Shown here: positions 15,836-24,857 of the stretch, piece by piece
How positions within the stretch are numbered: position 1 is the first letter of the stretch
Layout: every line of letters starts with the position of its first letter
Assembly: GCF_900188235.1 (NCBI RefSeq)
Contig: NZ_FZNT01000002.1
Coordinates: 124,001-188,000, forward strand
Length of the DNA stretch: 64,000 bases
Direction of reading: 5' to 3'
Source of the DNA: Lutibacter agarilyticus
GTDB lineage: Bacteria > Bacteroidota > Bacteroidia > Flavobacteriales > Flavobacteriaceae
Program-made: the position numbers and the translations under genes
The notes under the pieces: model-generated
What the model saw: the letters and a program-made list of their open reading frames with translations, nothing else
Database searches by the model: none
Told to the model about the DNA's origin: nothing

Positions 15836-16653
15836 TAATATTGCTCATTTTCATTTGGAAAATCTCTGCTTTTTACATCAGAAATATAGCCCTCAAAGGC
15901 TCCCGTCATTTCGCTGTATAAGTCTAAATAACGACGTAAAAATCGAGGATGAAATTCGTGCGTCATTCCAAGCATATCGTGTGTTACTAAAACTTGCCCA
16001 TCTACATCATTACCAGCACCAATTCCAATTACAGGAATAGATAAACTTTCTGCAACTTTTTTCGCTAATTTTGCAGGAATTTTTTCAAGTACCAAAGCAA
16101 AACATCCAAGATCTTCCAATAATTTAGCATCTTCTAATAATTTTTTTGCTTCTTCTTCTTCCTTAGCTCTTACAGTAAAAGTTCCAAATTTGTAGATAGA
16201 TTGTGGTGTCAATCCTAAATGTCCCATTACAGGTATTCCAGCAGTTAATATTCTTGAAATTGATTCTGCTATTTCGCTTCCTCCTTCCAATTTAACCGAG
16301 TGACCTCCAGATTCTTTCATAATTCTAATAGCAGAATCTAAGGCGCTTTTTGAATTTCCTTGGTAGCTTCCAAAGGGTAAATCTACAACAACAAGAGATC
16401 GTGAGGTTGCCCTAACTACTGAACTTGCATGGTAAATCATTTGATCTAGTGTAATAGGTAATGTTGTTTCATGACCAGCCATTACATTTGAGGCTGAATC
16501 TCCAACTAAAATAATATCTATTCCAGCATTATCCACAATTTTTGCCATGGTATAATCATAGGCAGTTAACATGGCAATTTTTTCGCCATTGTTTTTCATA
16601 TCAGTTAATGATTTTGTGGTAATTTTCTTGTAACTTTTTTTTGCAGTTGACAT
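15835..16653 (-). CDS. panB: 3-methyl-2-oxobutanoate hydroxymethyltransferase
   Basis: This 272-residue enzyme makes ketopantoate from ketoisovalerate and methylene-tetrahydrofolate in pantothenate synthesis. Visible features are [33 protein letters not shown] near the N-terminus, the Mg-binding Asp in [16 protein letters not shown], the [12 protein letters not shown] motif and [24 protein letters not shown]. Its stop codon shares one base with the start codon of the dehydrogenase-VOC gene (TAATG), giving translational coupling. A full -7 box lies 30 nt upstream. Confidence 0.95.
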   Translation of the reverse strand: MSTAKKSYKKITTKSLTDMKNNGEKIAMLTAYDYTMAKIVDNAGIDIILVGDSASNVMAGHETTLPITLDQMIYHASSVVRATSRSLVVVDLPFGSYQGNSKSALDSAIRIMKESGGHSVKLEGGSEIAESISRILTAGIPVMGHLGLTPQSIYKFGTFTVRAKEEEEAKKLLEDAKLLEDLGCFALVLEKIPAKLAKKVAESLSIPVIGIGAGNDVDGQVLVTHDMLGMTHEFHPRFLRRYLDLYSEMTGAFEGYISDVKSRDFPNENEQY

Positions 16654-16682
16654 TGAATTTTCTTTGTTTTAAAACTGAAGTG

Positions 16683-16690
16683 CAAAAGTA
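16683..16690 (-). promoter_or_regulatory. Promoter -7 box for panB
   Basis: The minus strand reads TACTTTTG then C, a full TAnnTTTG match, about 30 nt upstream of the panB start codon. Confidence 0.55.
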
Positions 16691-16832
16691 ATGAAAAATC
16701 AGTTTTTTTCACCTTAGTTTTATTTAATCTTCCTAAAATAAACAAAGAATTTAAATGAAGCAATAATTTGTAAAACAAAAGTTTGAATAAGAGCATTTTT
16801 AAAATTACATTTACTCATTAAAGAGTATTATT

Positions 16833-17627
16833 TTGAAAGAGAACAAAAAAGATTTAGCGAGTTATATTGATGAATTAGAAAGTAAATTAGTTGATTTAAG
16901 TTTAAAATTAAAAGCTAAAGACACTGAACTGAAAACGGTACAAACCGAAAATTTTAATCGTATTCGAAAAGTAGTACATAACCTTAAAAATCCTATTGGA
17001 GTTGCTTATTCTTTTGCTGAAATTTTGGCAACTATTGATTGTGTAAGTGCAAATGAAAAGAGTAAAAAATATGTTGAAATTATTAAAAATTCAAACGATT
17101 TTTCTATTCAATTTTTAACGTCGTTATCAAAATTAAACCGATTAAAATCACCTGATTATAAATTAATTAAAGCGAGTACCAACTATATTAAATTAGTTTC
17201 AATAGCTGTTGATGAATTTGCTTATGAAGCAAAAGATAAAAATCGTCTTATTTTAAATAAAACTTCTGGAAATGAACTGTTTTTGAATATTGATTCGCCT
17301 GAAATTGAATTTCTAATTCGAATTTTAATAAGAAATGCAGTACGTTTTTCGTCAAAAGAAACCACTATTACAGTTGAAGTTATTGAGCAAAATGATTGTA
17401 TTGAAACAATTATTAAAGATCAAGGTATAGGAATTTCTGCAACAGATTTAAAAACTATTTTTAATGAGTTTTTTGTAGTGAACACCTACGATGTTGCTAA
17501 TGAAAAATGTATTGGTTTAGGTTTAACAATTGCTAAAATTATCCTTGAGAAACATCATGGAACTATTGATGTTAAAAGCACCTTAAACTCAGGAACAGAA
17601 GTTAAAATTTCAATTCCAAAAAAATAG
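16833..17627 (+). CDS. Sensorless cytoplasmic histidine kinase
   Basis: This 264-residue protein starts at TTG (16833-16835), and no in-frame ATG lies near the N-terminus. A coiled coil (about residues 5-42) leads to a HisKA-like H-box with His49 in KVVHNLKNPIGVAYSFAEIL. The HATPase domain follows, with an N-box (LIRILIRNAVRFS), G1 (IKDQGIGI) and G2 (CIGLGLTIAKIIL). There is no membrane segment and no PAS, GAF or receiver domain, so input and partner are unknown. It lies just upstream of, and on the same strand as, the large hybrid kinase. Confidence 0.85.
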   Translation: MKENKKDLASYIDELESKLVDLSLKLKAKDTELKTVQTENFNRIRKVVHNLKNPIGVAYSFAEILATIDCVSANEKSKKYVEIIKNSNDFSIQFLTSLSKLNRLKSPDYKLIKASTNYIKLVSIAVDEFAYEAKDKNRLILNKTSGNELFLNIDSPEIEFLIRILIRNAVRFSSKETTITVEVIEQNDCIETIIKDQGIGISATDLKTIFNEFFVVNTYDVANEKCIGLGLTIAKIILEKHHGTIDVKSTLNSGTEVKISIPKK

Positions 17628-17746
17628 TTTACTTTATAATGTAGCAGACTTATTTAAGTTAAAAAACAGGCTTTAATTATGCCATTGTTAAAATTATAAA
17701 TTATCCGTATATTTATAGTTAAAAATAAACCCCATAAAGCTGTAGA

Positions 17747-20700
17747 ATGAAGGAGAAAGAAACTATAAAATCTAAGATAACAGATACCACACATAGTTCG
17801 CAATTTAATCAAAACAAGAAGTATACTAATTTTTTTGAGTATGCACCCGTAGCACTCTTCATCGAAGATTTTTCGGAAGTAAAATCCTTTATTGAAAAGC
17901 AAGCCAAAGAAGCCAATTTAACTATTGAAGTTTTTTTACAACAAAAAAAATATAGCTTAGGAAATTTACATGAAAAAGTTATTATAAAAGAAGTTAACGC
18001 AACTGCCGTTAAGCTATATAAAGCTGAAAATAAAAATGATTTATTAAAGAATTTAGAACGTGTTTTTACACCTAATTCTACAGTAGGTTTTTCAAAATTA
18101 GTAATTGATATACTCACAGGGAAAAATGAAACGGTAGTTGAAACAGTGAATAAATCTTTTGATGGACAAGTTATTAATGTTTTAATTAAATATAATGTTC
18201 AAGCCGGAAGCGAAGATTCTTTAAAAAATGTAATTGTATCTGTTGAAGATATTACGGAAAGAATCAAAACAAACCAAGCGCTTGAAATAAGCGAGAAAAG
18301 ATATAAGGAGTCTCAAAAGCTAGCAAAATTATCGAGCTGGTTTTACGATTTTAATTTAGAACAATTACACTTATCAGATGAGTTATATGCGCTAGTTGAA
18401 ACGCAACCCAAAGACACATTAATAAACTTAGATTATTGCTTGTCTTTTATTCATGAAGATGATAAAAAAATATTTAGTGATATTTCAATTCAAAATTTTT
18501 TAGAGCACCCAAATCAGGATTTGAGTTATAGAATTTATACTTCAAAAGGTGAATTAAAATACATTCATGAAAAACGAAGTGTACTAATTTCTAAAGGAAG
18601 AATTGAGCGAATTGTTGGTATTTGTCAAGATATAACAGTTCGTGTTCTGTCAGAAGAAAAATTAAATAACACAAAAAAATTACTCTCAAATACGCTTTCT
18701 AGTATTCAAGATGGTTTTGTAATATTAGATAATAACTCAAATTATATATATATCAATCATATAGCCTGTCAGTTATTAGGGCGAAACGGAGAAGATCTCG
18801 TAGGTAAAAATATTTGGAATGAATTTCCGGAGAAAGAAGGTGATTTATTTTTTGATAATTATCAAAAAGCATTTGAAACTAAAAAAACCATTAGTTTTGA
18901 AAATTACTTTTCACCTTGGAATCGTTGGTTTGAAAACACTATTATTCCATCAAATGATACAATTCTCATATTTTTTAGAGAAACCACAAATCAAAAAGAA
19001 AGTGAAAATAAAGTAAAAACGGCCTATAATATTATTAATAAAAGCTCATCTGTTGCTATTTTATGTGAAAATAGTTGGGATTTTCCTGTTGTTTTTGCTT
19101 CTGAAAATTCTGATAAATTATTTGGTTACTCAAGTGCTGAATTACGGAATAAAGAATTAAAAATTCATAAATTAATTCACCCACAAGATTTAGAATCCGT
19201 AAGCATAGATTTTTTAAAATTGTTAAAAGAGGAAGGTGCATCAAAAGTTATACCTCCAAAAACTTTTAGAATCATCACTAAAGAAGGTGAAATAAAATGG
19301 ATTGAAGCAAGCATTGATGTAATAAAAGATGAATTAGGAAATGTAACACATATACAAGGAATTTCGGCTGATATTACCCAGCGTAAAAAAACTGAAGATT
19401 TATTTTTCGAAAGCAATCAACGCCTACAAGATCAATTTAATAATACACCACTAGCATCAATAATTTGGGATTTAGATTTTAACGTACTAGAGTGGAATAA
19501 TTCTGCACAACGAATTTTTGGATATTCTTTAGAGGAAGCCTTAGGGAAAAATGCAAAAGAATTGATTTTACCAACTGATACATCCATAAATATTCAAGAA
19601 ATTTGGGCGAATTTATTAAATCAAAAAGGAGGAGATAGAAGTAAAAATAAGAATATAACCAAAGGTGGGAATGTTATAATTTGCGATTGGTACAATGTAA
19701 CCTTAAAAGATGCTAATGGAAATGTTATAGGTGTAGCCTCATTAGCGGATGACATTACAGAAAGGGTAAATTCAAAATTATTACTAGAAAAGTCTGAAAA
19801 AAAATACCGTGATCTTTTTGAAAAATCGGTAGATCCTGTTTTTCTTTTAAAAGATGGTGTTATTGTAAATTGTAATGCATCTAGCTTGAAGTTATTTGGG
19901 TATCCAGCAAAAGATGCACTTGTTAAAATACATCCGTCCAAAATTTCACCTGAAATTCAGCCCAACGGCCAAGATTCTTTGAAGATGGCTAATGAAATGA
20001 TAAAAGTAGCTTTAGATAAAGGAAGTAACAGGTTTAGATGGTATCATAAAAAAATGAACGGCACTGTTTTTCCAACTGAGGTAACATTAACAAAAATAGG
20101 AGAAGACCCTAACGGAGCAACCATTCATTCAGTGGTAAAAGACATTAGCGAAAAAGTAAAAAAAGAACAAATTGAAGATATTTTATACAATATTTCAAGG
20201 GCGGCTTTAACCATAGATAATTTTAAAGAGTTTGGTTATTTTATCAAAGATGAACTACAAAAAATAATAGACACTAATAATTTTTATATAGCGCTTTATA
20301 GTGAAGAAAATGATACATTTTATACGCCAATTATGGTCGATGAAATGGAGGTTTTTAGTAAATTTCCTGCAAAAGGAACCTTAACAAGTCAAGTACTTCA
20401 ATCAAAAAAATCGCTTCTTTTCAACAGTGAAACTCATAATAGTTTAATTGAAAAAGGAACAGTTGAATTGGTTGGAGTTGATTCTAAAGTATGGCTTGGT
20501 GTACCTTTAAAATCTCAAAATAAAGTATTTGGAGCTATGGTAGTTCAAAGTTACACCAATGAACATGCTTACAATAAAAAGGATGTGCAATTATTAGAGT
20601 TTGTAGCTGATCAAATTAGTAGTACTATTCAACGTAAAAACAGTAATTATGATTTAAAAATTGCATTGAAAAAAGCGCAAGAATCAGACAGGTTAAAGTC

Positions 20701-21790
20701 TGCTTTTTTAGCAAATATGAGCCATGAAATTAGAACACCAATGAATGGAATTATTGGTTTTTCTGAATTGTTTTTAAATCCAGAGTTGTCGTATGTTGAA
20801 AGAAAAGAGTATGCAAAAATTGTGATAAACAGCTCAAGGCAATTATTGTCAATAGTAAATGATATTTTAGATATTTCTAAAATTGAAGCTGGTGTGGTAA
20901 AATTGAACTCTGAAAATGTGAACATAAATAAATTATTAAATAATTTAGAAACATTTTATTTACCAATAGCACAACAACAGCAACTAGAATTAAAATGTGA
21001 AAAAGGACTTAAAAATGATGAGTGCACTATTAAAATTGATAAAACAAAGCTAAACCAGGTAATTTCAAATTTAGTTTCAAATGCATTTAAATTTACTGAC
21101 CACGGAAGCATTGAGTTTGGTTATGAGTTGGTGAATGGATATTTGAAATTTTATGTAAAAGATACAGGTGTTGGAATTGATGAAAAATTACACAATGTGA
21201 TATTTGATCGTTTTATACAAGCCGAAGAAGATTTTGAAAAACAAAACAAAGGAACAGGTTTAGGATTGGCAATTTCAAAAAAGTTTGTTGAATTGTTTAA
21301 TGGTGAAATTTGGTTAAATTCTTCTAAAGAGGGAACTACGGTGTTTTTCACAATTCCGTATGCTAAAGTAAAAGAAAAAATGGTAACAAGTGTAATTGAA
21401 AAAACAACTAGAATGGTTGAAAATAATATGAAGATTACAATTTTAGTAGCCGAAGATGAGGAGTATAATATGTTGTATATTAATGAATTGTTCTCTAAAA
21501 CAAATTATAAAATAGTTGAGGCAAGTAATGGTTTACAAGCTGTTGATTTAGCGAAAAGTAATTCTGAAATTAAACTGGTTTTAATGGATATTAAAATGCC
21601 AGTGATGAATGGAATAGAAGCCATGAAAGAAATTAAACAAGTCCGCCCTAATCTACCAATTATAGCACTTTCAGCCTTTGCAATGGAATCAGATAAAGAA
21701 AATGCCTTAGCAAATGGATTTAACTCTTATTTATCTAAACCAATTGATAAGAAATTATTATTTAATTTAATACAAGAACATACTAAATAA
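17747..21790 (+). CDS. Multi-PAS/GAF hybrid histidine kinase with receiver domain
   Basis: This 1347-residue soluble hybrid kinase carries about six PAS domains in series (roughly residues 30-800; for example GFVILDNNSNYIYINHIACQ and ASIIWDLDFNVLEWNNSAQ). A GAF domain follows (about 805-965), then HisKA with His993 in MSHEIRTPMNGIIGFSELF. A HATPase domain (about 1090-1205; VKDTGVGI, GTGLGLAISKKF) and a C-terminal receiver with phospho-acceptor Asp1281 (VLMDIKMPVMNG) complete it. No transmembrane helix is visible, so it probably senses cytoplasmic signals. It ends 25 bp before an ECF sigma gene on the same strand, suggesting a joint transcript. Confidence 0.93.
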   Translation: MKEKETIKSKITDTTHSSQFNQNKKYTNFFEYAPVALFIEDFSEVKSFIEKQAKEANLTIEVFLQQKKYSLGNLHEKVIIKEVNATAVKLYKAENKNDLLKNLERVFTPNSTVGFSKLVIDILTGKNETVVETVNKSFDGQVINVLIKYNVQAGSEDSLKNVIVSVEDITERIKTNQALEISEKRYKESQKLAKLSSWFYDFNLEQLHLSDELYALVETQPKDTLINLDYCLSFIHEDDKKIFSDISIQNFLEHPNQDLSYRIYTSKGELKYIHEKRSVLISKGRIERIVGICQDITVRVLSEEKLNNTKKLLSNTLSSIQDGFVILDNNSNYIYINHIACQLLGRNGEDLVGKNIWNEFPEKEGDLFFDNYQKAFETKKTISFENYFSPWNRWFENTIIPSNDTILIFFRETTNQKESENKVKTAYNIINKSSSVAILCENSWDFPVVFASENSDKLFGYSSAELRNKELKIHKLIHPQDLESVSIDFLKLLKEEGASKVIPPKTFRIITKEGEIKWIEASIDVIKDELGNVTHIQGISADITQRKKTEDLFFESNQRLQDQFNNTPLASIIWDLDFNVLEWNNSAQRIFGYSLEEALGKNAKELILPTDTSINIQEIWANLLNQKGGDRSKNKNITKGGNVIICDWYNVTLKDANGNVIGVASLADDITERVNSKLLLEKSEKKYRDLFEKSVDPVFLLKDGVIVNCNASSLKLFGYPAKDALVKIHPSKISPEIQPNGQDSLKMANEMIKVALDKGSNRFRWYHKKMNGTVFPTEVTLTKIGEDPNGATIHSVVKDISEKVKKEQIEDILYNISRAALTIDNFKEFGYFIKDELQKIIDTNNFYIALYSEENDTFYTPIMVDEMEVFSKFPAKGTLTSQVLQSKKSLLFNSETHNSLIEKGTVELVGVDSKVWLGVPLKSQNKVFGAMVVQSYTNEHAYNKKDVQLLEFVADQISSTIQRKNSNYDLKIALKKAQESDRLKSAFLANMSHEIRTPMNGIIGFSELFLNPELSYVERKEYAKIVINSSRQLLSIVNDILDISKIEAGVVKLNSENVNINKLLNNLETFYLPIAQQQQLELKCEKGLKNDECTIKIDKTKLNQVISNLVSNAFKFTDHGSIEFGYELVNGYLKFYVKDTGVGIDEKLHNVIFDRFIQAEEDFEKQNKGTGLGLAISKKFVELFNGEIWLNSSKEGTTVFFTIPYAKVKEKMVTSVIEKTTRMVENNMKITILVAEDEEYNMLYINELFSKTNYKIVEASNGLQAVDLAKSNSEIKLVLMDIKMPVMNGIEAMKEIKQVRPNLPIIALSAFAMESDKENALANGFNSYLSKPIDKKLLFNLIQEHTK

Positions 21791-21815
21791 ATATTTTGGT
21801 ATAAGAGATATAATA

Positions 21816-22382
21816 ATGGCACAAAAAAAACATACTTTAAATCCCGATAAATGGGTGCAACAACACGCTGATTATTTATTTAATTATACAATAGGTAGAA
21901 TAAATAATCATGACCTTGCTAAAGACTTAGTTCAGGAAACTTTTTTTGCAGGTTTAAAAGCAATGGATAATTTTCAGGGATTAGCCAGTGAGCGAACGTG
22001 GCTAATTTCTATTTTGAAACGAAAAATAATTGATTATTATCGAAAAATTAATTCCATAAAAGGGAAAGCAGAGGTGAAAATGAATTTTTATTCTGACGGA
22101 GAACGTGAGGGAGAATGGATTGAAGAAAGAGCGCCAGCAAACTGGAATAATGAAACGGATAAAAATATTGAAAATAAAGAATTGAACTTGGTACTAGAAA
22201 AGTGTATTGGTAATTTACCCGAAAAATATGAGATGGTATTTCGTATGAAAACAATTCAACAATTTGAAACTGAAGAAATTTGTAAGGAGTTAGATATAAC
22301 ATCGTCAAATCTTTGGGTGATCATACATAGAGCCAGAACTCAACTTAGAAAATGTATGGAAGATAATTGGTTCAAAAATTAA
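21816..22382 (+). CDS. ECF-type sigma-70 family RNA polymerase sigma factor
   Basis: This 188-residue protein has sigma region 2 at about residues 15-80 (ADYLFNYTIGRINNHDLAKDLVQETFFAGLKAM, then GLASERTWLISILKRKIIDYYRK). Region 4 lies at about 128-185 (NLPEKYEMVFRMKTIQQFETEEICKELDITSSNLWVIIHRARTQL), with a helix-turn-helix. Regions 1 and 3 are absent, as in extracytoplasmic-function sigma factors. It is followed 10 bp later by a small protein with a zinc-type motif and preceded by the hybrid kinase. Confidence 0.93.
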   Translation: MAQKKHTLNPDKWVQQHADYLFNYTIGRINNHDLAKDLVQETFFAGLKAMDNFQGLASERTWLISILKRKIIDYYRKINSIKGKAEVKMNFYSDGEREGEWIEERAPANWNNETDKNIENKELNLVLEKCIGNLPEKYEMVFRMKTIQQFETEEICKELDITSSNLWVIIHRARTQLRKCMEDNWFKN

Positions 22383-22392
22383 AAGAAAAGAG

Positions 22393-22641
22393 ATGAAATT
22401 AAACTGCGACCAAGCAACCACAATTTGCGATAAAAGTCAATATGGAGAGGTGTCTTTATTGGAAAGAATAAAATTGAGTTTACATCTTTTTTTATGTAAA
22501 AAATGTGGAAAGTACACCAAACAAAACGTTATTTTAACTACATGTTATGAAAAGCAAGCCCAACTTGAAAAAATGAAAAAAGATTGTTTGAGTGCTACTG
22601 AAAAACAATGTTTAGAAAAAGACATTAAAGAAAAACTGTAA
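22393..22641 (+). CDS. Small Cys-rich protein with ZAS-like motif, putative anti-sigma factor
   Basis: This 82-residue protein contains HLFLCKKC (about residues 31-38), a His-x3-Cys-x2-Cys arrangement as found in zinc-binding anti-sigma (ZAS) domains, plus further cysteines at about 5, 12, 51, 65 and 73. It has no membrane segment, unlike most membrane-bound anti-sigma factors. It directly follows the ECF sigma gene on the same strand, which is where a cognate anti-sigma factor is usually encoded. The role is inferred from motif and position. Confidence 0.6.
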   Translation: MKLNCDQATTICDKSQYGEVSLLERIKLSLHLFLCKKCGKYTKQNVILTTCYEKQAQLEKMKKDCLSATEKQCLEKDIKEKL

Positions 22642-22694
22642 TAACAATTTTAAAGTTTGAATATAAAAAAAGAGGAAGTCTGAAAAAAATTGAA

Positions 22695-22730
22695 ATGCGT
22701 CATTCTGAACTTGATTCAGAATTTTATCAC
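22695..22730 (+). repeat. Dispersed short inverted repeat, copy 1
   Basis: ATTCTGAA (22702-22709) and TTCAGAAT (22715-22722) form a perfect 8-bp inverted repeat around a 5-nt spacer, inside a longer block starting GTCATTCTGAA and ending near TTTATCA. A second copy with the same arms and flanks lies at 51179-51211. Both are intergenic. Confidence 0.7.
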
Positions 22731-22829
22731 CTCGAAGTTCAATAGTATTTAGAACCTTAATATAATTTCAATTGACTAGAATTTATTTTTTTATTCTGTC
22801 CTTTTTTTTTCTTTATAAATATAACTAAA

Positions 22830-23471
22830 ATGAATTTTTTACCTGATCCTATTGAGAAATATGTTGCGAACCATTCACAACAAGAGCCTGAAATTTTAAA
22901 GCAATTAAATAAAGAAACTTGGCAAAAAGTCCTCAATCCAAGAATGTTAAGTGGTGCTTTTCAGGGGCGTTTACTCTCCATGTTGTCAAAATTAATTCGA
23001 CCTTCAAAAATTTTAGAAATCGGAACTTATACAGGGTATTCGGCTTTGTGTTTGGCTGAAGGGTTGCAAAAAGAGGGAACTCTTTTTACCATTGATAAAA
23101 ATGAAGAATTAGAAGATTTTTCAAAAAACTATTTTGAAAAATCAGCGTATAAAAATCAAATCCACCAACTGGTAGGTAATGCCTTAGATATAATTCCTAC
23201 AATTCAAGAAAGATTTGATTTGGTTTTTATCGATGCTGATAAAAAGAATTATGCCAATTATTTTAATTTAGTAATTGATAAAATGAATTCTGGTGGTGTA
23301 ATTCTATCAGATAATGTGTTGTGGAGCGGAAAAGTTGTGGAAGAATTAGATCCTAAGGATATAGATACAAAAGCATTATTAGCCTATAATACATTGTTAA
23401 ATACTGATGAAAGAATAGAAACTATATTACTTCCAATACGAGATGGTTTAACTATAAGTAGGGTTAAATAG
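22830..23471 (+). CDS. SAM-dependent O-methyltransferase, class I (COMT-like)
   Basis: This 213-residue protein belongs to the cation-dependent O-methyltransferase family (Methyltransf_3). Visible are the SAM-binding ILEIGTYTGYSALCLAEGL (about residues 65-83), the acidic FTIDKNEELEDF, the metal-binding LVFIDADKKNYANYF (about 130-144) and GGVILSDNVLWSGKVVE. The substrate, possibly a catechol-like compound, is unknown. Its last 8 bases overlap the end of the convergent PAP2 gene and no terminator lies between, so the two transcripts probably read into each other. Confidence 0.9.
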   Translation: MNFLPDPIEKYVANHSQQEPEILKQLNKETWQKVLNPRMLSGAFQGRLLSMLSKLIRPSKILEIGTYTGYSALCLAEGLQKEGTLFTIDKNEELEDFSKNYFEKSAYKNQIHQLVGNALDIIPTIQERFDLVFIDADKKNYANYFNLVIDKMNSGGVILSDNVLWSGKVVEELDPKDIDTKALLAYNTLLNTDERIETILLPIRDGLTISRVK

Positions 23472-24036
23472 CTGTTTTTTCGAAAACTCTTTTTTGAACA
23501 ATTTTAAAATAAAACTTCGCAATTAAATAGCCTAATAACATTCCAAAAAGAATATCGAAAGGAAAGTGTGCAGCCAAATAAATACGGCTGTAAGCAAATA
23601 GTATAGGGAATAAAAACACTAAAAATACATATCTATATTTCTTCCTTAAAATCCAATACGATAAAAAGGCAATTGTAAATGAAACTGATGAATGCCCAGA
23701 AACAAAACTAAAATCTGTATCTTCAATTAAAATTCGAATCGTTGTGTTTATTGAAGTGTCGTTAATAGGGCGCAAACGTTGAATTGTGCTTTTAATTAAC
23801 AGCACTGCTAATAGTGTAGTTAGCGTGCTTAAAGCTGTAAAAAACGCAATTAAGATTGCTTTTTTTATTCCAAAAACTTTGTAACCAAGAATAAATAAAA
23901 GAATATAAAAAGGAATCCAATGAGTTGGGTTTGTTATAAACAACCAAAATTCATCCCAAAAAGGATTGCCTTGTGAATGTAAAAATAAGAGTAATTGCTT
24001 ATCGTAATTGATAAGCGTGTTTAATAATTCAAACAC
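23464..24036 (-). CDS. PAP2-family membrane phosphatase
   Basis: This 190-residue protein starts at GTG (24034-24036), which shares a base with the TAG stop of tatA. It has several transmembrane segments and the PAP2 catalytic motifs: KSTIQRLRP (about residues 87-95), SFVSGHSSVSFT with the catalytic His in SGHSS (about 114-122), and SRIYLAAHFPFDILFGMLLG (about 150-169). Such enzymes dephosphorylate lipid phosphates such as undecaprenyl pyrophosphate or phosphatidylglycerophosphate. Which one cannot be told. It is in one unit with tatA. Confidence 0.9.
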   Translation of the reverse strand: MFELLNTLINYDKQLLLFLHSQGNPFWDEFWLFITNPTHWIPFYILLFILGYKVFGIKKAILIAFFTALSTLTTLLAVLLIKSTIQRLRPINDTSINTTIRILIEDTDFSFVSGHSSVSFTIAFLSYWILRKKYRYVFLVFLFPILFAYSRIYLAAHFPFDILFGMLLGYLIAKFYFKIVQKRVFEKTAI

Positions 24037-24353
24037 TATTTATTTCTTTTTATAGGACCGGTAATTTCATCAATAACATTATCTTTTACTTTGCTTACAG
24101 GATCAGTAAAATCACCAATATTATCTTTTACTTTACTAATTTCGTCTCTAACTTTTGCCGCAACATCAATGTCAATGTTGTTTTTTTCAGCGCTGGTTTT
24201 AATTTCTCGTTTAATATCGTTGGTTGCATCTTTTACTTGACGCATACCTTTACCTAATCCACGTGCAATTTCAGGAAGCTTATCTGCTCCAAAAACCATC
24301 ACTACAATAAGTAATATAACAAAAATTTCAGGACCGCTAATAAATAGATACAT
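24036..24353 (-). CDS. tatA: Sec-independent protein translocase TatA/E-type
   Basis: Starting at the ATG at 24351-24353 (an upstream ATG at 24393-24395 would add a poor N-terminal extension), this 105-residue protein has one membrane helix (ISGPEIFVILLIVVMVFGADKLPE). It carries the TatA hallmark FGADKLPE followed by the amphipathic helix ARGLGKGMRQVKDATNDI and a charged tail. It would form part of the twin-arginine export pore. TatC is not in the window. The PAP2 gene overlaps its stop codon by one base. Confidence 0.9.
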   Translation of the reverse strand: MYLFISGPEIFVILLIVVMVFGADKLPEIARGLGKGMRQVKDATNDIKREIKTSAEKNNIDIDVAAKVRDEISKVKDNIGDFTDPVSKVKDNVIDEITGPIKRNK

Positions 24354-24404
24354 TTCTAATTTGTTTAGATTGTAAAGATAATATATTTGAGTCAATAAAA
24401 AATG

Positions 24405-24857
24405 TTAACTTATTTTAGCTTGTCTGTCGTACATTACAATACTTCCTGCCACTGATACATTTAAACTTAAAGTCGATTTAAATTTTACTAAAAAGTGCGA
24501 TTTTTCAATCGCTACTTTTGATAAACCGTGATCTTCGGCTCCCAATAAATACACACAGCGGCGCGGATGCGTAAATGTTTCAAGTGGAACTGCTTTTTCG
24601 TCTAATTCAACACCTACTAATTGTGCACCTTTTGGTAAGTTTTTGTAGAAATCTTCAAAAGTATTGTAATGGAAATAGGGCATTGCACCTGTTGCTTTAT
24701 GCGTGTCACAAGCTTGTTTTGCATACCTATTGCCAATGGTAAAAATATAACTAGCCCCCATATTTTGGGCAGAACGCCATAAAACACCTAAATTTTCGGG
24801 AGTTTTACCATTCTGAATTCCTATACCAAAAAAGCCTTGTTCTAAATTGTTTATCAT
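24405..24857 (-). CDS. SpoU/TrmH-family RNA 2'-O-methyltransferase
   Basis: This 150-residue protein is a SPOUT methyltransferase without an N-terminal substrate-binding extension. It has [30 protein letters not shown] (motif 1 with the conserved Asn) near the N-terminus, [13 protein letters not shown] (about residues 102-114, motif 2) and [15 protein letters not shown] (motif 3, the knot). It 2'-O-methylates tRNA or rRNA; the target is unknown. Its ATG overlaps the mutS stop (ATGA), so it is coupled to mutS. Confidence 0.9.
   Translation of the reverse strand: MINNLEQGFFGIGIQNGKTPENLGVLWRSAQNMGASYIFTIGNRYAKQACDTHKATGAMPYFHYNTFEDFYKNLPKGAQLVGVELDEKAVPLETFTHPRRCVYLLGAEDHGLSKVAIEKSHFLVKFKSTLSLNVSVAGSIVMYDRQAKIS

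Noticed and set aside
23464-23471. The 8-bp overlap of the convergent O-methyltransferase and PAP2 genes as an annotation error
   Set aside because: Both proteins keep their expected C-termini (a methyltransferase end and a polar PAP2 tail), so the overlap seems real.
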